64,000 nt of DNA, from assembly GCF_963678975.1 (NCBI RefSeq), contig NC_089274.1:49360900-49424899 (forward strand). The letters run 5' to 3'. This DNA comes from Dysidea avara. Taxonomy: Eukaryota; Porifera; Demospongiae; Dictyoceratida; Dysideidae. Positions 60,001 to 62,935 of the stretch are shown piece after piece. The notes under the pieces were generated by a model. The model had not been told where the DNA came from. It worked only from the letters and a program-made list of their open reading frames with translations, and ran no database searches. Made by a program: the position numbers and the translations under genes. The stretch's first letter is position 1, and each line of letters opens with the position of its first letter.

Positions 60001-62935
60001 TGAATGCACATACAGAGTGCAGAAACTTGAGGGGAAGAGACATAGACAAGTGGTCCATTTTAATCGTTTAAAGCCATGTCCAAAGATATTAGACTGAACA
60101 GTGATAGTCAACCTGCACAGACCAATGTCTCCTGAGAAGCGTGATACAGAGGTACAGGACCAGAGACCTCCTCAGTCATCACCAGTGGGGACCTACTTGG
60201 AGTTAATAGATATGATGACGTTGAGTTGGCTGTTGATCATCCTACCACCACCCCTCCTTCACACCAACCGATACAACAAAGACGTAATACTCCACGGCAA
60301 TGAAATCCTCCAGTAAGATTGCAAGACTACGTGAGATCATGAATATGGGACATATTCTTAAGAGGGGAAGTAGTGTAACAGAGGTCCTTATATATAATAG
60401 CTACAGATTATCATAGTTTTGTAATTGTCACACTTTAGGCAGAGGATTAACAGATGGATCGTAAATAGGAATAAGGTCTTGGTATGTAACCCGGTATGAG
60501 GCTTTGGTTTGAAGTAGAGCTGGGGAATAGTAAAAAAATATCAAGTATCAAGATATAAATTTTCAAATCGTATCGTGATATTTAGCCTCTACACTATCGT
60601 GATGCATGCAACACTTCTAAATGACTACTAAATAGTTCTATTCATGAACCATATTGTTGTATTTTCACAAGAAAGGAGCAATGATTAGGTGTAAACAATG
60701 TATAAATAGCAAGTTTGTTCACAGAATTCTCAATTGTACAAGCAGCTAACTACTGATCTGTCATTTAGACACTATCGTGATACATATCATTATTGTGACA
60801 TTTTCATTACTATCAATCGTCTTGTAAAAATTTTGCTATCGCCCACCTCTAGTTTGAAGGACAGATAAATGTTGCTGTCAATGTTAGGGTCACGATCTAA
60901 CATATTCATTAAATGCACTGTGTTTAGGTCACCTTACCTCTATGACATGTTGCAATACCACCACTCCAAGTTCCATCGCTCTGACAATTACGTGATGTGC
61001 TACCACGGAGACGATAACCATCAGCACAACTGAATCTGCATGTGTCTTGGTATGAAGCGACCCCATCATCTCCAAACGCACAATCAATCATTCCGTTATC
61101 AGGTTGACTGAGGCCAGGACAGGACACTATTAGTAAAATTACATCACAAGTGAAATGATTTGTTTAACGCCTACCTCTTGCACATGTTGTTGTCATACCG
61201 CTCCAACTCTCATCACTCTGACAAGTCCTCATACTGCTACCTCTAACTTCATAACCACTGTTACATGTAAATGTGCATGTATCCTCAAAGGAAGTCACCC
61301 CATCATCACCAAGTGAGCAGCTGATTGCTCCATTAGTAGGTTGAGGGAGTGGAACACAACGAACTATTGAGGAGTTGATATTTAACAACAGTGTACATTA
61401 TATAATCACCAAACCTCTCCCACAAGTAGCTTCAGTACCATTCCACCTTCCATCACTCAAACAGGTTCTACTATGACTACCACTGGTCAACTGGTATCCA
61501 GTATCACATGTAAAATTACATGTCACTTCATACACAGCATCCTGGTAACTTCCACTTGAACAAGAAATAGTTCCATTAGCAGGATGATTGAGGGTTGGAC
61601 AGGACACTAATAACATAAAGATAAACCACTTTACAACCAACAACTAGCACACCTCTTGTACACATTGGTTCATCATTACTCCACATCCCGGTACTGAGAC
61701 AAATTCTTGAACTGCTGCCCATTATTTCAAAACCATCCGCACAAGTGTATCGGCAAATATCTTGATATGATGTTGTTCCATCATCTCCATAGTCACACAT
61801 CACTGATCCATGTTCAGGTTGTGGTAGTTCATCACAAGGCACTGCATATATAAGACATCATGAGACTCATGCAATCATGAGAACATTAAGTTTTCTAGAT
61901 GTAGTTCACTACTATTGCCACACAAGGGTACGTGGTTTGTGTAGGAAAGTAAGCAGTGGATGATCAACTTAGCATATTCATTAAATGTACTGTGTTTGGA
62001 TAATAAGGTCACCTTACCTCTATGACATGTTGCAATACCACCGCTCCAAGTTCCATCACTCTGACAATTGCGTGATGTGCTACCACGGAGACGATAACCA
62101 TCAGCACAACTGAATCTGCATGTGTCTTGGTATGAAGCGATCCCATCATCTCCAAACGTACAATCAATCATTCCGTTATCAGGTTGACCGAGGTCAGGAC
62201 AGGACACTATTAGTAAAATTACATCACAGGTGAAATGATTTGTTTAACACCTACCTCTTGCACATGTTGTTGTCATACCACTCCAACCCCCATCACTCTG
62301 ACAACTCCTCATACTGCTACCTCTAACTTCATAGCCACTGTCACATGTAAATGTGCACGTGTCCTCAAAGGAAGTCACCCCATCATCACCAAGTGAGCAG
62401 CTGATTGCTCCATTAGTAGGTTGAGAGAGTGGAACACAATGAGCTATTCAAGAGTTGTTAAGAACAGCATACATTATATAATCACCAAACCTCTCCCACA
62501 AGTAGCTTCAGTACCATTCCACCTTCCATCACTCAAACAGGTTCTACTATGACTACCACTGGTCAACTGGTATCCAGTATCACATGTAAAATCACATGTC
62601 ACTTCATACACAACATCCTGGTTACTTCCACTTGAACAAGAAATAATTCCATTAGCAGGATGATTGAGAGTTGGACAAGACACTAATAACATATTACAAG
62701 AATAGTAAAACTGCTTACAGCTGATTTATTGTACCTCTGGTGCACATCACATCAACGTTGCTCCATGTACCATCAACTTGACATGTGCTGGTATTACTAC
62801 CCATTAATTCAAAGCCAGTTGCACAGGTGTAAGTACAGTTGTCTTGATAAGATGGCACTCCATCAAGGCCATAATTACAATTAACAAATCCATGCTCAGG
62901 TTGTCTTAATTCATCACAAATTATACCAAGTCTCA
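1..62935 (-). CDS. Giant CCP (sushi)-repeat receptor tyrosine kinase gene, both ends outside window
   Basis: A multi-exon gene read from right to left. Seen: 31 four-exon CCP cassettes (62935-18799), one exon with two further CCP modules, a transmembrane exon with a basic stop-transfer stretch, a tyrosine-rich juxtamembrane exon, and kinase exons ending at the APE motif at 166. Junctions follow GT-AG and keep frame: CCP exons are all phase 1-1, and the kinase exons join in the order 1320/1255, 1188/1128, 875/788, 510/459 and 309/258. About 8,300 codons are visible. Known: CCP modules are roughly 60-residue, two-disulfide adhesion or recognition folds, and the HRDLAARN loop marks a tyrosine kinase. 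Inferred: a plasma-membrane receptor with a very long stalk-like ectodomain. Neither the signal peptide nor the kinase C-lobe lies in the window. Whether all modules enter one transcript is unknown. Confidence 0.85.
166..258 (-). CDS. Kinase exon: DFG, activation loop, APE
   Basis: This 31-codon, phase-0 exon encodes IADFGMSRDLIDVDYYMTSG followed by RKIPVKWTAPE. DFG is the magnesium-binding motif. The adjacent tyrosines in DVDYYMTSG match the autophosphorylation position of receptor tyrosine kinase activation loops, and the PVKWTAPE ending is typical of tyrosine rather than serine/threonine kinases. The acceptor is AAACAG just above 258; the donor after GAG at 166 is GTAATA. The next exon (kinase subdomains IX-XI) lies beyond the left edge. 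Confidence 0.93.
309..459 (-). CDS. Kinase exon: catalytic loop HRDLAARN
   Basis: This 151-nt exon encodes the end of the alpha-D/alpha-E region (LLLKFCREIAAGMAYLNGKR) and the catalytic loop FVHRDLAARN, with the catalytic aspartate and the AAR signature of tyrosine kinases, ending ILISDKFICK. The acceptor is CTTTTAG above 459, and its first base completes a serine codon with the previous exon. The donor after 309 is GTAAGTTT. The segment SSSRVHSKLPVL before the alpha-E helix is a linker of the length expected in this region. Confidence 0.94.
510..788 (-). CDS. Kinase exon: glycine loop, VAAK lysine, alpha-C, hinge
   Basis: This 279-nt exon encodes TLEHLGSGEFGIVTHAVLHT (ATP-binding glycine loop), then EVAAKTL with the ATP-orienting lysine, FLQEAFMMCQFDHENVIKLY with the alpha-C glutamate, and the hinge MILLEYMPCGDLQNFL. 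Residues needed for catalysis in this part are all present. The acceptor is CTAACAG above 788; the donor after 510 is GTAAGA. Its first base joins the two bases left over from the juxtamembrane exon to give N-TLEHLG. Confidence 0.93.
875..1128 (-). CDS. Juxtamembrane exon rich in tyrosine motifs
   Basis: This 254-nt exon starts in phase 0 after GTGTAG and ends two bases into a codon before GTACAT. It encodes SSEHYINLNAHKYSTLERAV and onward to IYHTDI. Six tyrosines lie in short acidic or hydrophobic contexts (YINL, YSTL, YVPA, YDTP, YDFP, YKSL). The pattern YxxP or YxxL resembles SH2-docking or inhibitory sites in known receptors, so phosphorylation is an inference. The choice of acceptor is fixed by frame: the alternative AG five bases further in does not fit the phase-0 donor at 1188. 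Confidence 0.85.
1188..1255 (-). CDS. Small cytoplasmic exon between membrane segment and juxtamembrane exon
   Basis: This 68-nt exon (22 codons plus a split codon) encodes DYCETDMSQDFTVYNTDYIT followed by TKT. It is bounded by the acceptor AACATAG above 1255 and the donor GTAAGTT after 1188. It starts two bases into a codon, matching the single G left by the transmembrane exon, and ends in phase 0. It is acidic and has three tyrosines. Its size would allow skipping only with a frame change. Confidence 0.8.
1320..1514 (-). CDS. Transmembrane exon
   Basis: This 195-nt exon, phase 1 in and phase 1 out, encodes a short acidic juxtamembrane ectodomain (TNDPIEKEDGGG), a hydrophobic run starting VFFVAATAAAVGVLIILIVL and ending about FV, then the basic stop-transfer KRSRKKRKYN. 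This orients the CCP side outside and the kinase side inside. The acceptor is TTTAATAG above 1514; the donor is GTATCA after 1320. It joins in frame to the last CCP exon (7017), giving an asparagine at the junction. Confidence 0.9.
1515..2084. other. Intron sequence without recognisable features
   Basis: AT-rich sequence upstream of the transmembrane exon. I see no open frame with domain similarity, no clear inverted repeat and no tandem repeat. Confidence 0.6.
2085..2525. mobile_element. Foldback element family 2, copy 1
   Basis: Inverted arms run around GGGATCCAAGCAATAAAAAA / TTTCATTTGGATTCC and GATGGTATTGCAGTATAAC / GTTATGTAATACCATC, meeting near 2395. The flanking 2085-2275 block (ACCACACCTCTTAACAATCT and CTAATAGAACAGTCAC) recurs in reverse complement at 11580-11745, beside the second copy. 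No coding capacity. This is probably a non-autonomous DNA transposon; no target-site duplication could be assigned. Confidence 0.6.
2546..3385. repeat. GC-ended terminal block of composite element, copy 1
   Basis: It begins AAGACCGGCGCGCCACACCG and contains degenerate tandem segments sharing GGTAAACC..CTT..GAATGAG.TGAAAAT, offset by about 188 bp (2953 and 3141). Related phrases such as GAGTTATGAC recur near 2911, 3068 and 3256. It ends at CTAATAGAACAGTCACCC, after which the minisatellite starts. The mirror copy is at 17846-18631. Confidence 0.6.
3386..6460. repeat. 31-bp minisatellite array, forward orientation
   Basis: Monomers of 30-31 bp share the core TGTAGAGAGTTCAGCTACAAA. Three flavours alternate: one ending AAAGAAACCATCA, one AAACAAATCACCC and one AGAAGAAGTCACCT. 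Together they form an approximate 92-bp higher-order unit. The array is interrupted by an LTR-element remnant at 4075-4544. Not a CRISPR array: there are no unique spacers and monomers abut directly. Confidence 0.85.
4075..4544 (+). mobile_element. LTR-retrotransposon 3' end fossil within minisatellite
   Basis: A purine-rich tract (GAAGGAGGGAGTGA) directly precedes a 165-bp block at 4380-4544 that begins TGTAACAGAG and ends CCGTTACA, the usual TG...CA form of an LTR. The start resembles the LTR of the element at 55511-60902. Minisatellite lies on both sides. Only the 3' end is recognisable; the fossil is broken and lacks pol. Family probably Ty3/Gypsy. Confidence 0.5.
6603..6927. repeat. Palindromic (foldback) module, copy 1
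   Basis: The arms start TAATCAAAAACAGCT and end AGCTGTTTTTGATTA. They remain nearly complementary throughout, via AAATCCAAGGTGGC / GCCACCTTGGATTT and TTAATGGTAAAAATTTTAAT. The centre is near 6765. It is about 76% identical by eye to 14088-14412. Strong single-strand hairpin potential. Non-coding. Confidence 0.8.
7017..7397 (-). CDS. Last ectodomain exon: two CCP modules in one exon
   Basis: This 381-nt exon, phase 1-1, has acceptor GTTACAG above 7397 and donor GTAAGTG after 7017. The first module starts PCVSLSDPENGNVTCPSNTS, has the CCP framework C..GY.L.G....C..DGTWS and ends PVTC. The second (CNDPEVEI to SFGC) keeps CCP-like cysteines and a late tryptophan but is diverged. Unlike the array exons, two modules share one exon and the sequence is not part of the homogenised repeat. 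It splices directly to the transmembrane exon in frame. Confidence 0.85.
7398..8912. other. AT-rich intron, no recognisable feature
   Basis: Start of the 11.4 kb intron between the CCP array and the double-CCP exon. No CCP exon, tandem repeat or convincing inverted repeat was seen. Confidence 0.6.
8913..8951. repeat. Short strong hairpin
   Basis: CAGGAGTTTATAAACGCC is followed, after three bases, by GGCGCTTATAAACTCCAG. This gives a nearly perfect 18-bp stem. It lies just left of a TA-flanked MITE; function unknown. Confidence 0.7.
8990..9244. mobile_element. TA-flanked MITE with about 26-bp terminal inverted repeats
   Basis: The left end CAGTACCACCCAAAGGTAAC is matched by the reverse complement of the right end (CAGTACCGCCCACAAGTAAC); both continue GTTAC. 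The element is 255 bp and has TA directly outside each end, as expected for Tc1/mariner-type insertion. No coding capacity. Confidence 0.7.
9245..9634. other. Intron sequence without recognisable features
   Basis: AT-rich, between the TA-flanked MITE and the ATGT microsatellite. Nothing supported. Confidence 0.6.
9635..10003. repeat. (ATGT)n tetranucleotide microsatellite
   Basis: About 370 bp of ATGT repeats with scattered GCATG and GTGTG variants. The Met-Tyr-Val-Cys open frames across it on both strands are by-products of the repeat and are not genes. Confidence 0.97.
10004..10465. other. Intron sequence without recognisable features
   Basis: AT-rich, between the microsatellite and a short hairpin. 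No supported gene or repeat. Confidence 0.6.
10466..10555. repeat. Stem-loop repeat with 24-bp arms
   Basis: GATATGTAATGGCTGTAACACGAG pairs with CTCGTGTTACAGCTAATATG. The loop contains a small inner inverted repeat AGGCAAAGCCT. It could be a tiny foldback element; it does not fold as a tRNA by eye. Confidence 0.6.
10763..10870. repeat. Short dispersed repeat, copy 2
   Basis: It matches 1-95 from CTGCCCAGTTG to GAGGTATGAAAGTG. It contains imperfect inverted units of ATGTAGCCCAGCTGG / GTAGCCCAGCTACAT. Confidence 0.65.
10871..11269. other. Intron sequence without recognisable features
   Basis: AT-rich; no supported coding or repeat feature. Confidence 0.55.
11270..11745. mobile_element. Foldback element family 2, copy 2 (inverted relative to copy 1)
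   Basis: Arms of about 110 bp (TTGTTAATTTAAAAATGAAG / CTTCATTTTTAAATTAACAA, and CAAGAGATGAATTATGGTAT / ATACCATCATTCATCTCTTG) meet near 11400. The right flank (CTATTAGAGTGACTGTT, then AGATTGTTAAGAGGTGTGGT) matches the reverse complement of 2085-2275, so flank and palindrome belong to one longer element. Confidence 0.7.
11779..13900 (-). mobile_element. Ty3/Gypsy retrotransposon fossil (gag edge, protease, RT, RNase H)
   Basis: Two open stretches (13875-12583 and 12582-11779) read in the host gene's direction. In order they resemble a gag N-terminal region (about 13875-13580), an aspartic protease region (about 13480-13200), reverse transcriptase (about 13050-12480) and RNase H (about 12250-11950, with HKPLILLLG). 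Integrase and LTRs are not recognisable, so this is a truncated fossil, broken at least twice. The protein sequence differs strongly from the element at 55511-60902, so it is a different lineage of the same superfamily. Confidence 0.85.
14088..14412. repeat. Palindromic (foldback) module, copy 2
   Basis: Arms run from TGATCAAAAGCAGCCAAGCT to AGCTTGGCTGTTTTTGATTA and are complementary over about 150 bp each. The centre is near 14250. Homologous to 6603-6927. Confidence 0.8.
14640..17845. repeat. 31-bp minisatellite array, reverse orientation
   Basis: The same monomer family as 3386-6460 in reverse complement, with the core TTTGTAGCTGAACTCTCTAC and the variants TTTCTAGCTGATCTCTCTAC and GATGGTTTCTTTGTAGC. 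It is more degenerate than the other array and contains one block in the opposite orientation. Confidence 0.85.
16347..16650. repeat. Orientation-reversed block inside the minisatellite
   Basis: Monomers switch to TGTAGAGAGTTCAGCTACAA orientation at about 16347 and switch back near 16645. The right junction is a palindrome, CATCCTGTAGAG-TT-CTCTACAGGATG. This suggests an internal inversion or a foldback duplication of about 300 bp. Confidence 0.75.
17846..18631. repeat. GC-ended terminal block of composite element, copy 2
   Basis: Reverse complement of 2546-3385. It starts with CTCTATTAGAGTGACTGTTC, contains the GGTTTGCCTGGTAGGCGTGA and GGTTTACCCTGTAGGCATGA tandem segments about 190 bp apart, and ends in the CGCGCCGGC terminus. 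Open frames across it on either strand have no domain similarity. Confidence 0.6.
18799..19711 (-). CDS. CCP cassette 31 (last): exons D-C-B-A
   Basis: Exons: D 19711-19523, C 19467-19276, B 19224-19036, A 18987-18799; introns 55, 51 and 48 nt. Each exon is one CCP module with four cysteines, a late tryptophan and a terminal (R)G split by the intron. C ends TTCWRG, unlike the usual ATCGRG. A is a hybrid (IECMFG start, VEGYLLSG, SGGGTTCHRG). B is the SGSNLRS type. It is more diverged than central cassettes, as expected at an array edge, and is followed by the 11.4 kb intron. Confidence 0.9.
19903..20811 (-). CDS. CCP cassette 30
   Basis: Exons: D 20811-20623, C 20567-20376, B 20328-20140, A 20091-19903. 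Distinctive residues: D has PEDGMITCDYG and NSSRTC, which makes an N-S-S sequon; C has NHRANG and QDPVYEV; B is a hybrid of the two flavours (SGSSMRACHSD); A starts CPNLHQPDNGLIEC. One of the most diverged cassettes. Confidence 0.9.
20895..21803 (-). CDS. CCP cassette 29
   Basis: Exons: D 21803-21615, C 21559-21368, B 21320-21132, A 21083-20895. The D-C intron is the 55-nt form. A is a hybrid (CSDFGQPDNG, IECMFG, SGGSTACLRG). B has a glutamate in the acidic loop (GDDEVTSFED). Confidence 0.9.
21981..22880 (-). CDS. CCP cassette 28
   Basis: Exons: D 22880-22692, C 22645-22454, B 22406-22218, A 22169-21981. C reads SGSQSRTC, unique to this cassette. A is the IDCTFG/RLRG flavour with SSGIATC, paired unusually with the SGSNLRS flavour of B. 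B starts LPSNGAIS, one proline-glutamine step shorter in similarity than its relatives. Confidence 0.9.
23072..23971 (-). CDS. CCP cassette 27
   Basis: Exons: D 23971-23783, C 23736-23545, B 23497-23309, A 23260-23072; introns 46, 47 and 48 nt. C carries several private changes (CTSGSNQD, TGYHLTSG, CLGDGRW). A is the IECMFG/CDRG flavour with AEGYLLSG. Confidence 0.9.
24148..25060 (-). CDS. CCP cassette 26
   Basis: Exons: D 25060-24872, C 24816-24625, B 24573-24385, A 24336-24148. 55-nt D-C intron. B is the RGSSMRT flavour ending TTICARG and starting RCVPLSEPTNG, like cassettes 31 and 2. A is the IDCTFG flavour with SSGIATC. Confidence 0.9.
25238..26137 (-). CDS. CCP cassette 25
   Basis: Exons: D 26137-25949, C 25902-25711, B 25663-25475, A 25426-25238. 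C starts PCPTLNH, a variant shared with cassettes 17, 19, 20, 22 and 23. D has CDNGDDG where others have CDYGDDG. A has TCRFNCAEGYRLRG and SDETWSGG. Confidence 0.9.
26321..27220 (-). CDS. CCP cassette 24 (3229-bp repeat family)
   Basis: Exons: D 27220-27032, C 26985-26794, B 26746-26558, A 26509-26321. C ends NGSEATC, so its third glycosylation sequon is NGS. A is the IECMFG/CDRG flavour, B the SGSNLRS flavour. Exon proteins are identical to cassettes 21 and 18, which lie exactly 3229 and 6458 bp to the right. Confidence 0.92.
27397..28296 (-). CDS. CCP cassette 23 (3229-bp repeat, third position)
   Basis: Exons: D 28296-28108, C 28061-27870, B 27822-27634, A 27585-27397. C starts PCPTLNH. 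A is IDCTFG with VTSYQD. B has FFED where most have SFED, shared with cassette 20 only. D reads DICQYTC. Confidence 0.92.
28467..29366 (-). CDS. CCP cassette 22 (3229-bp repeat, second position)
   Basis: Exons: D 29366-29178, C 29131-28940, B 28892-28704, A 28655-28467. C starts PCPTLNH; A is IDCTFG with VASYQD; D has FEIIGSSS in place of FEIMGSSS. The same combination occurs in cassette 19. Confidence 0.92.
29550..30449 (-). CDS. CCP cassette 21 (3229-bp repeat, first position)
   Basis: Exons: D 30449-30261, C 30214-30023, B 29975-29787, A 29738-29550. C ends NGSEATC. A is the IECMFG/CDRG flavour. Identical in protein to cassettes 18 and 24. Confidence 0.92.
30626..31525 (-). CDS. CCP cassette 20 (3229-bp repeat, third position)
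   Basis: Exons: D 31525-31337, C 31290-31099, B 31051-30863, A 30814-30626. C starts PCPTLNH, A has VTSYQD, B has FFED. D reads DICRYTC, differing from cassette 23 at one residue. Confidence 0.92.
31696..32595 (-). CDS. CCP cassette 19 (3229-bp repeat, second position)
   Basis: Exons: D 32595-32407, C 32360-32169, B 32121-31933, A 31884-31696. C starts PCPTLNH; D has FEIIGSSS and PMCIRG; A has VASYQD. Same protein as cassette 22. Confidence 0.92.
32779..33678 (-). CDS. CCP cassette 18 (3229-bp repeat, first position; below LINE copy 1)
   Basis: Exons: D 33678-33490, C 33443-33252, B 33204-33016, A 32967-32779. C ends NGSEATC; A is IECMFG/CDRG. The A-to-D intron entering this cassette holds LINE copy 1, in antisense orientation to the gene. 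Confidence 0.92.
33716..36280 (+). mobile_element. CR1/Jockey-like LINE copy 1, two internal deletions
   Basis: Non-LTR retrotransposon in an A-to-D intron, antisense to the host gene. ORF 33893-35452 starts with an APE-type endonuclease (WYTNADSLSNK, ALAEINPK, VVGDFNMP, KSDHIVIEF) and enters the reverse transcriptase; ORF 35397-36209 carries RT motifs DVVYLDFQKAYDK, GVPQGSVLG and FADDTKL. Compared with copy 2 it lacks about 196 bp of early RT (breakpoint near 35436) and about 417 bp near the 3' end (near 36147), so it cannot encode a whole protein. It ends in (AAT)n; ATGAG flanks both sides, a short target-site duplication. No ORF1 is seen, so the 5' end is probably truncated. Confidence 0.93.
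36420..37319 (-). CDS. CCP cassette 17 (above LINE copy 1)
   Basis: Exons: D 37319-37131, C 37084-36893, B 36845-36657, A 36608-36420. C starts PCPTLNH; B is the RGSSMRT flavour; A is IDCTFG/RLRG. The intron after A begins normally and is interrupted at 36280 by the LINE tail. The intron variant GTACGTCG next to the LINE is shared only with cassette 13. Confidence 0.92.
37503..38402 (-). CDS. CCP cassette 16
   Basis: Exons: D 38402-38214, C 38167-37976, B 37928-37740, A 37691-37503. A is IECMFG/CDRG with an SCPDL start; B is SGSNLRS ending MTTTCERG. It closely resembles cassettes 12 and 7. Confidence 0.92.
38579..39492 (-). CDS. CCP cassette 15
   Basis: Exons: D 39492-39304, C 39248-39057, B 39004-38816, A 38767-38579. 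The D-C intron is the 55-nt form; the C-B intron carries an extra ACCGG-like insertion (near 39013) shared with cassettes 11 and 6. D has GTASYQD; B has GETSFED; A has SCVDGYRLRG. Confidence 0.92.
39676..40575 (-). CDS. CCP cassette 14 (below LINE copy 2)
   Basis: Exons: D 40575-40387, C 40340-40149, B 40101-39913, A 39864-39676. C ends NGSEATC as in cassettes 18, 21 and 24. B has the DGSNLRS variant. The A-to-D intron entering this cassette holds LINE copy 2. Confidence 0.92.
40613..43438 (+). mobile_element. CR1/Jockey-like LINE copy 2, 5' deletion
   Basis: Same element, same insertion point and same flanks as copy 1. ORF 40806-43367 (853 residues) covers the C-terminal two thirds of the endonuclease (VVGDFNMP, SDHIVIEF), a full-length RT region (NYRPISLTS, GVPQGSVLG, FADDTKL) and a C-terminal region. 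About 350 bp present in copy 1, including the early endonuclease with its catalytic glutamate segment, is missing near 40662. A net 9-bp loss replaces VVYLDFQKAYDK by VRFPKRFDK, removing the first catalytic RT aspartate. Dead despite its long frame. (AAT)n tail. Confidence 0.93.
43578..44486 (-). CDS. CCP cassette 13 (5433-bp repeat, position 5; above LINE copy 2)
   Basis: Exons: D 44486-44298, C 44242-44051, B 44003-43815, A 43766-43578. C has QDTVYEV and ends CERG; B has FEDMCTFACNSG. These private variants recur only in cassette 8, 5433 bp away. The A-to-D intron leads into LINE copy 2. Confidence 0.92.
44678..45577 (-). CDS. CCP cassette 12 (5433-bp repeat, position 4)
   Basis: Exons: D 45577-45389, C 45342-45151, B 45103-44915, A 44866-44678. 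A is IECMFG/CDRG with SCPDL; B is SGSNLRS. Counterpart of cassette 7, except that cassette 7's B has the DGSN variant. Confidence 0.92.
45754..46667 (-). CDS. CCP cassette 11 (5433-bp repeat, position 3)
   Basis: Exons: D 46667-46479, C 46423-46232, B 46179-45991, A 45942-45754. C has QDAVYEV; D has GTASYQD; A has TCGFSC and ends CRRG; B has SIRTC. Counterpart of cassette 6. Confidence 0.92.
46859..47758 (-). CDS. CCP cassette 10 (5433-bp repeat, position 2)
   Basis: Exons: D 47758-47570, C 47523-47332, B 47284-47096, A 47047-46859. A is IECMFG/CDRG with PCPDL; B has DGSNLRS. Counterpart of cassette 5. Confidence 0.92.
47935..48834 (-). CDS. CCP cassette 9 (5433-bp repeat, position 1)
   Basis: Exons: D 48834-48646, C 48599-48408, B 48360-48172, A 48123-47935. 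C has SGSNSRTC; B has GETSFED and ends CERG; A has VTSYQDTCGFSC. These three rare variants recur together in cassette 4. Confidence 0.92.
49011..49919 (-). CDS. CCP cassette 8 (5433-bp repeat, position 5)
   Basis: Exons: D 49919-49731, C 49675-49484, B 49436-49248, A 49199-49011. C has QDTVYEV and CERG; B has FEDMCTFACNSG; A has QSDRTWSGG, shared with cassette 3. Confidence 0.92.
50111..51010 (-). CDS. CCP cassette 7 (5433-bp repeat, position 4)
   Basis: Exons: D 51010-50822, C 50775-50584, B 50536-50348, A 50299-50111. A is IECMFG/CDRG with SCPDL; B has DGSNLRS; C is the consensus form. Confidence 0.92.
51187..52100 (-). CDS. CCP cassette 6 (5433-bp repeat, position 3)
   Basis: Exons: D 52100-51912, C 51856-51665, B 51612-51424, A 51375-51187. 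55-nt D-C intron, C-B intron with the extra ACCGG segment. C has QDAVYEV; D has GTASYQD; B has GETSFED. Confidence 0.92.
52292..53191 (-). CDS. CCP cassette 5 (5433-bp repeat, position 2)
   Basis: Exons: D 53191-53003, C 52956-52765, B 52717-52529, A 52480-52292. A is IECMFG/CDRG with PCPDL; B has DGSNLRS. Confidence 0.92.
53368..54267 (-). CDS. CCP cassette 4 (5433-bp repeat, position 1)
   Basis: Exons: D 54267-54079, C 54032-53841, B 53793-53605, A 53556-53368. C has SGSNSRTC; B has GETSFED and CERG; A has VTSYQDTCGFSC. D has CRYTCVDG where cassette 9 has CRYTCADG. Confidence 0.92.
54444..55352 (-). CDS. CCP cassette 3 (below Ty3/Gypsy insertion)
   Basis: Exons: D 55352-55164, C 55108-54917, B 54869-54681, A 54632-54444. 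C has QDAVYEV; A has TCGFSC with QSDRTW; D ends PLCTRG. The intron entering D is interrupted at 55511 by the Ty3/Gypsy fossil. Confidence 0.92.
55511..55714 (+). repeat. 5' LTR of the Ty3/Gypsy fossil
   Basis: Starts TGTAACAGAGGTC and ends CACGATCTAACA. It matches 60374-60902 once the nested insertion in the latter is set aside. A possible primer-binding region (CTGGCGTGGTTGG) follows directly. Confidence 0.85.
58793..59479. mobile_element. hAT-like non-autonomous element nested in the Ty3/Gypsy fossil
   Basis: 687 bp bounded by CAGGCTTG and CAAGCCTG. The inverted ends extend imperfectly to about 17 bp (CAGGCTTGCTGCAATTA / CAGGCTTGTTGTAATTG). The interior is rich in AATTACAATTAC. Eight bases outside each end, ACTGGTAT and ATTGGCAT, match at six positions, fitting an aged 8-bp target-site duplication. 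No transposase is encoded. Confidence 0.75.
60374..60902 (+). repeat. 3' LTR of the Ty3/Gypsy fossil, split by a MITE
   Basis: Preceded by the purine tract AAGAGGGGAAGTAG. Starts TGTAACAGAGGTCC and ends CACGATCTAACA. A 337-bp MITE interrupts it at 60515. Confidence 0.85.
60515..60851. mobile_element. hAT-like MITE inserted in the 3' LTR
   Basis: Ends TAGAGCTGGG and CCCACCTCTA are inverted with one mismatch, as in the TAGAGGTGGG-type hAT termini. A perfect 8-bp duplication GTTTGAAG lies at 60507-60514 and 60852-60859. The 5' LTR shows the unoccupied site (TTTGGTTTGAAGGACAG). Non-coding. Confidence 0.88.
60938..61841 (-). CDS. CCP cassette 2
   Basis: Exons: D 61841-61653, C 61606-61415, B 61363-61175, A 61126-60938. 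C has SGSYQDAVYEV, removing the usual SNQ; B starts RCVPLPQPTNG; A starts CPGLSQPDNG and has IDCAFG. D has SRICLST where others have SRTCLST. The A exon ends 36 bp from the Ty3/Gypsy fossil, within the shortened host intron. Confidence 0.9.
62018..62935 (-). CDS. CCP cassette 1 (most 5' in window)
   Basis: Exons: D 62935-62735 (201 nt), C 62682-62491, B 62443-62255, A 62206-62018. D is the most diverged D exon (VRLGIICDELRQPEHGFVNC, NYGLDGVPSYQD) and has its own sequons (NCT, NTS). Its acceptor GAATAG above 62935 gives phase 1, as in all others. C has lost two of its three usual sequons (NGIIS, CDFTC). B mixes both flavours (RGSSMRSCQSDGGW). This is the array edge; no earlier CCP exon is visible up to 64000. 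Confidence 0.87.

Larger units (their letters stand above)
55511..60902 (+). mobile_element. Ty3/Gypsy LTR retrotransposon fossil with nested insertions
   Basis: 5.4 kb element in an A-to-D intron, antisense to the host gene. Parts: 5' LTR 55511-55714; gag region about 55920-56600; protease region about 56800-57100; reverse transcriptase and RNase H about 57500-58780; integrase remnant about 59490-60000; purine tract just before the 3' LTR (60374-60902). The flanks suggest a 4-5 bp target-site duplication (ATATT/TATTC region of the intron). The two LTRs differ by roughly 6% by eye, so it is not young. It is broken, with several breaks plus two hAT-like insertions, and should be treated as a fossil. 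Confidence 0.88.
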
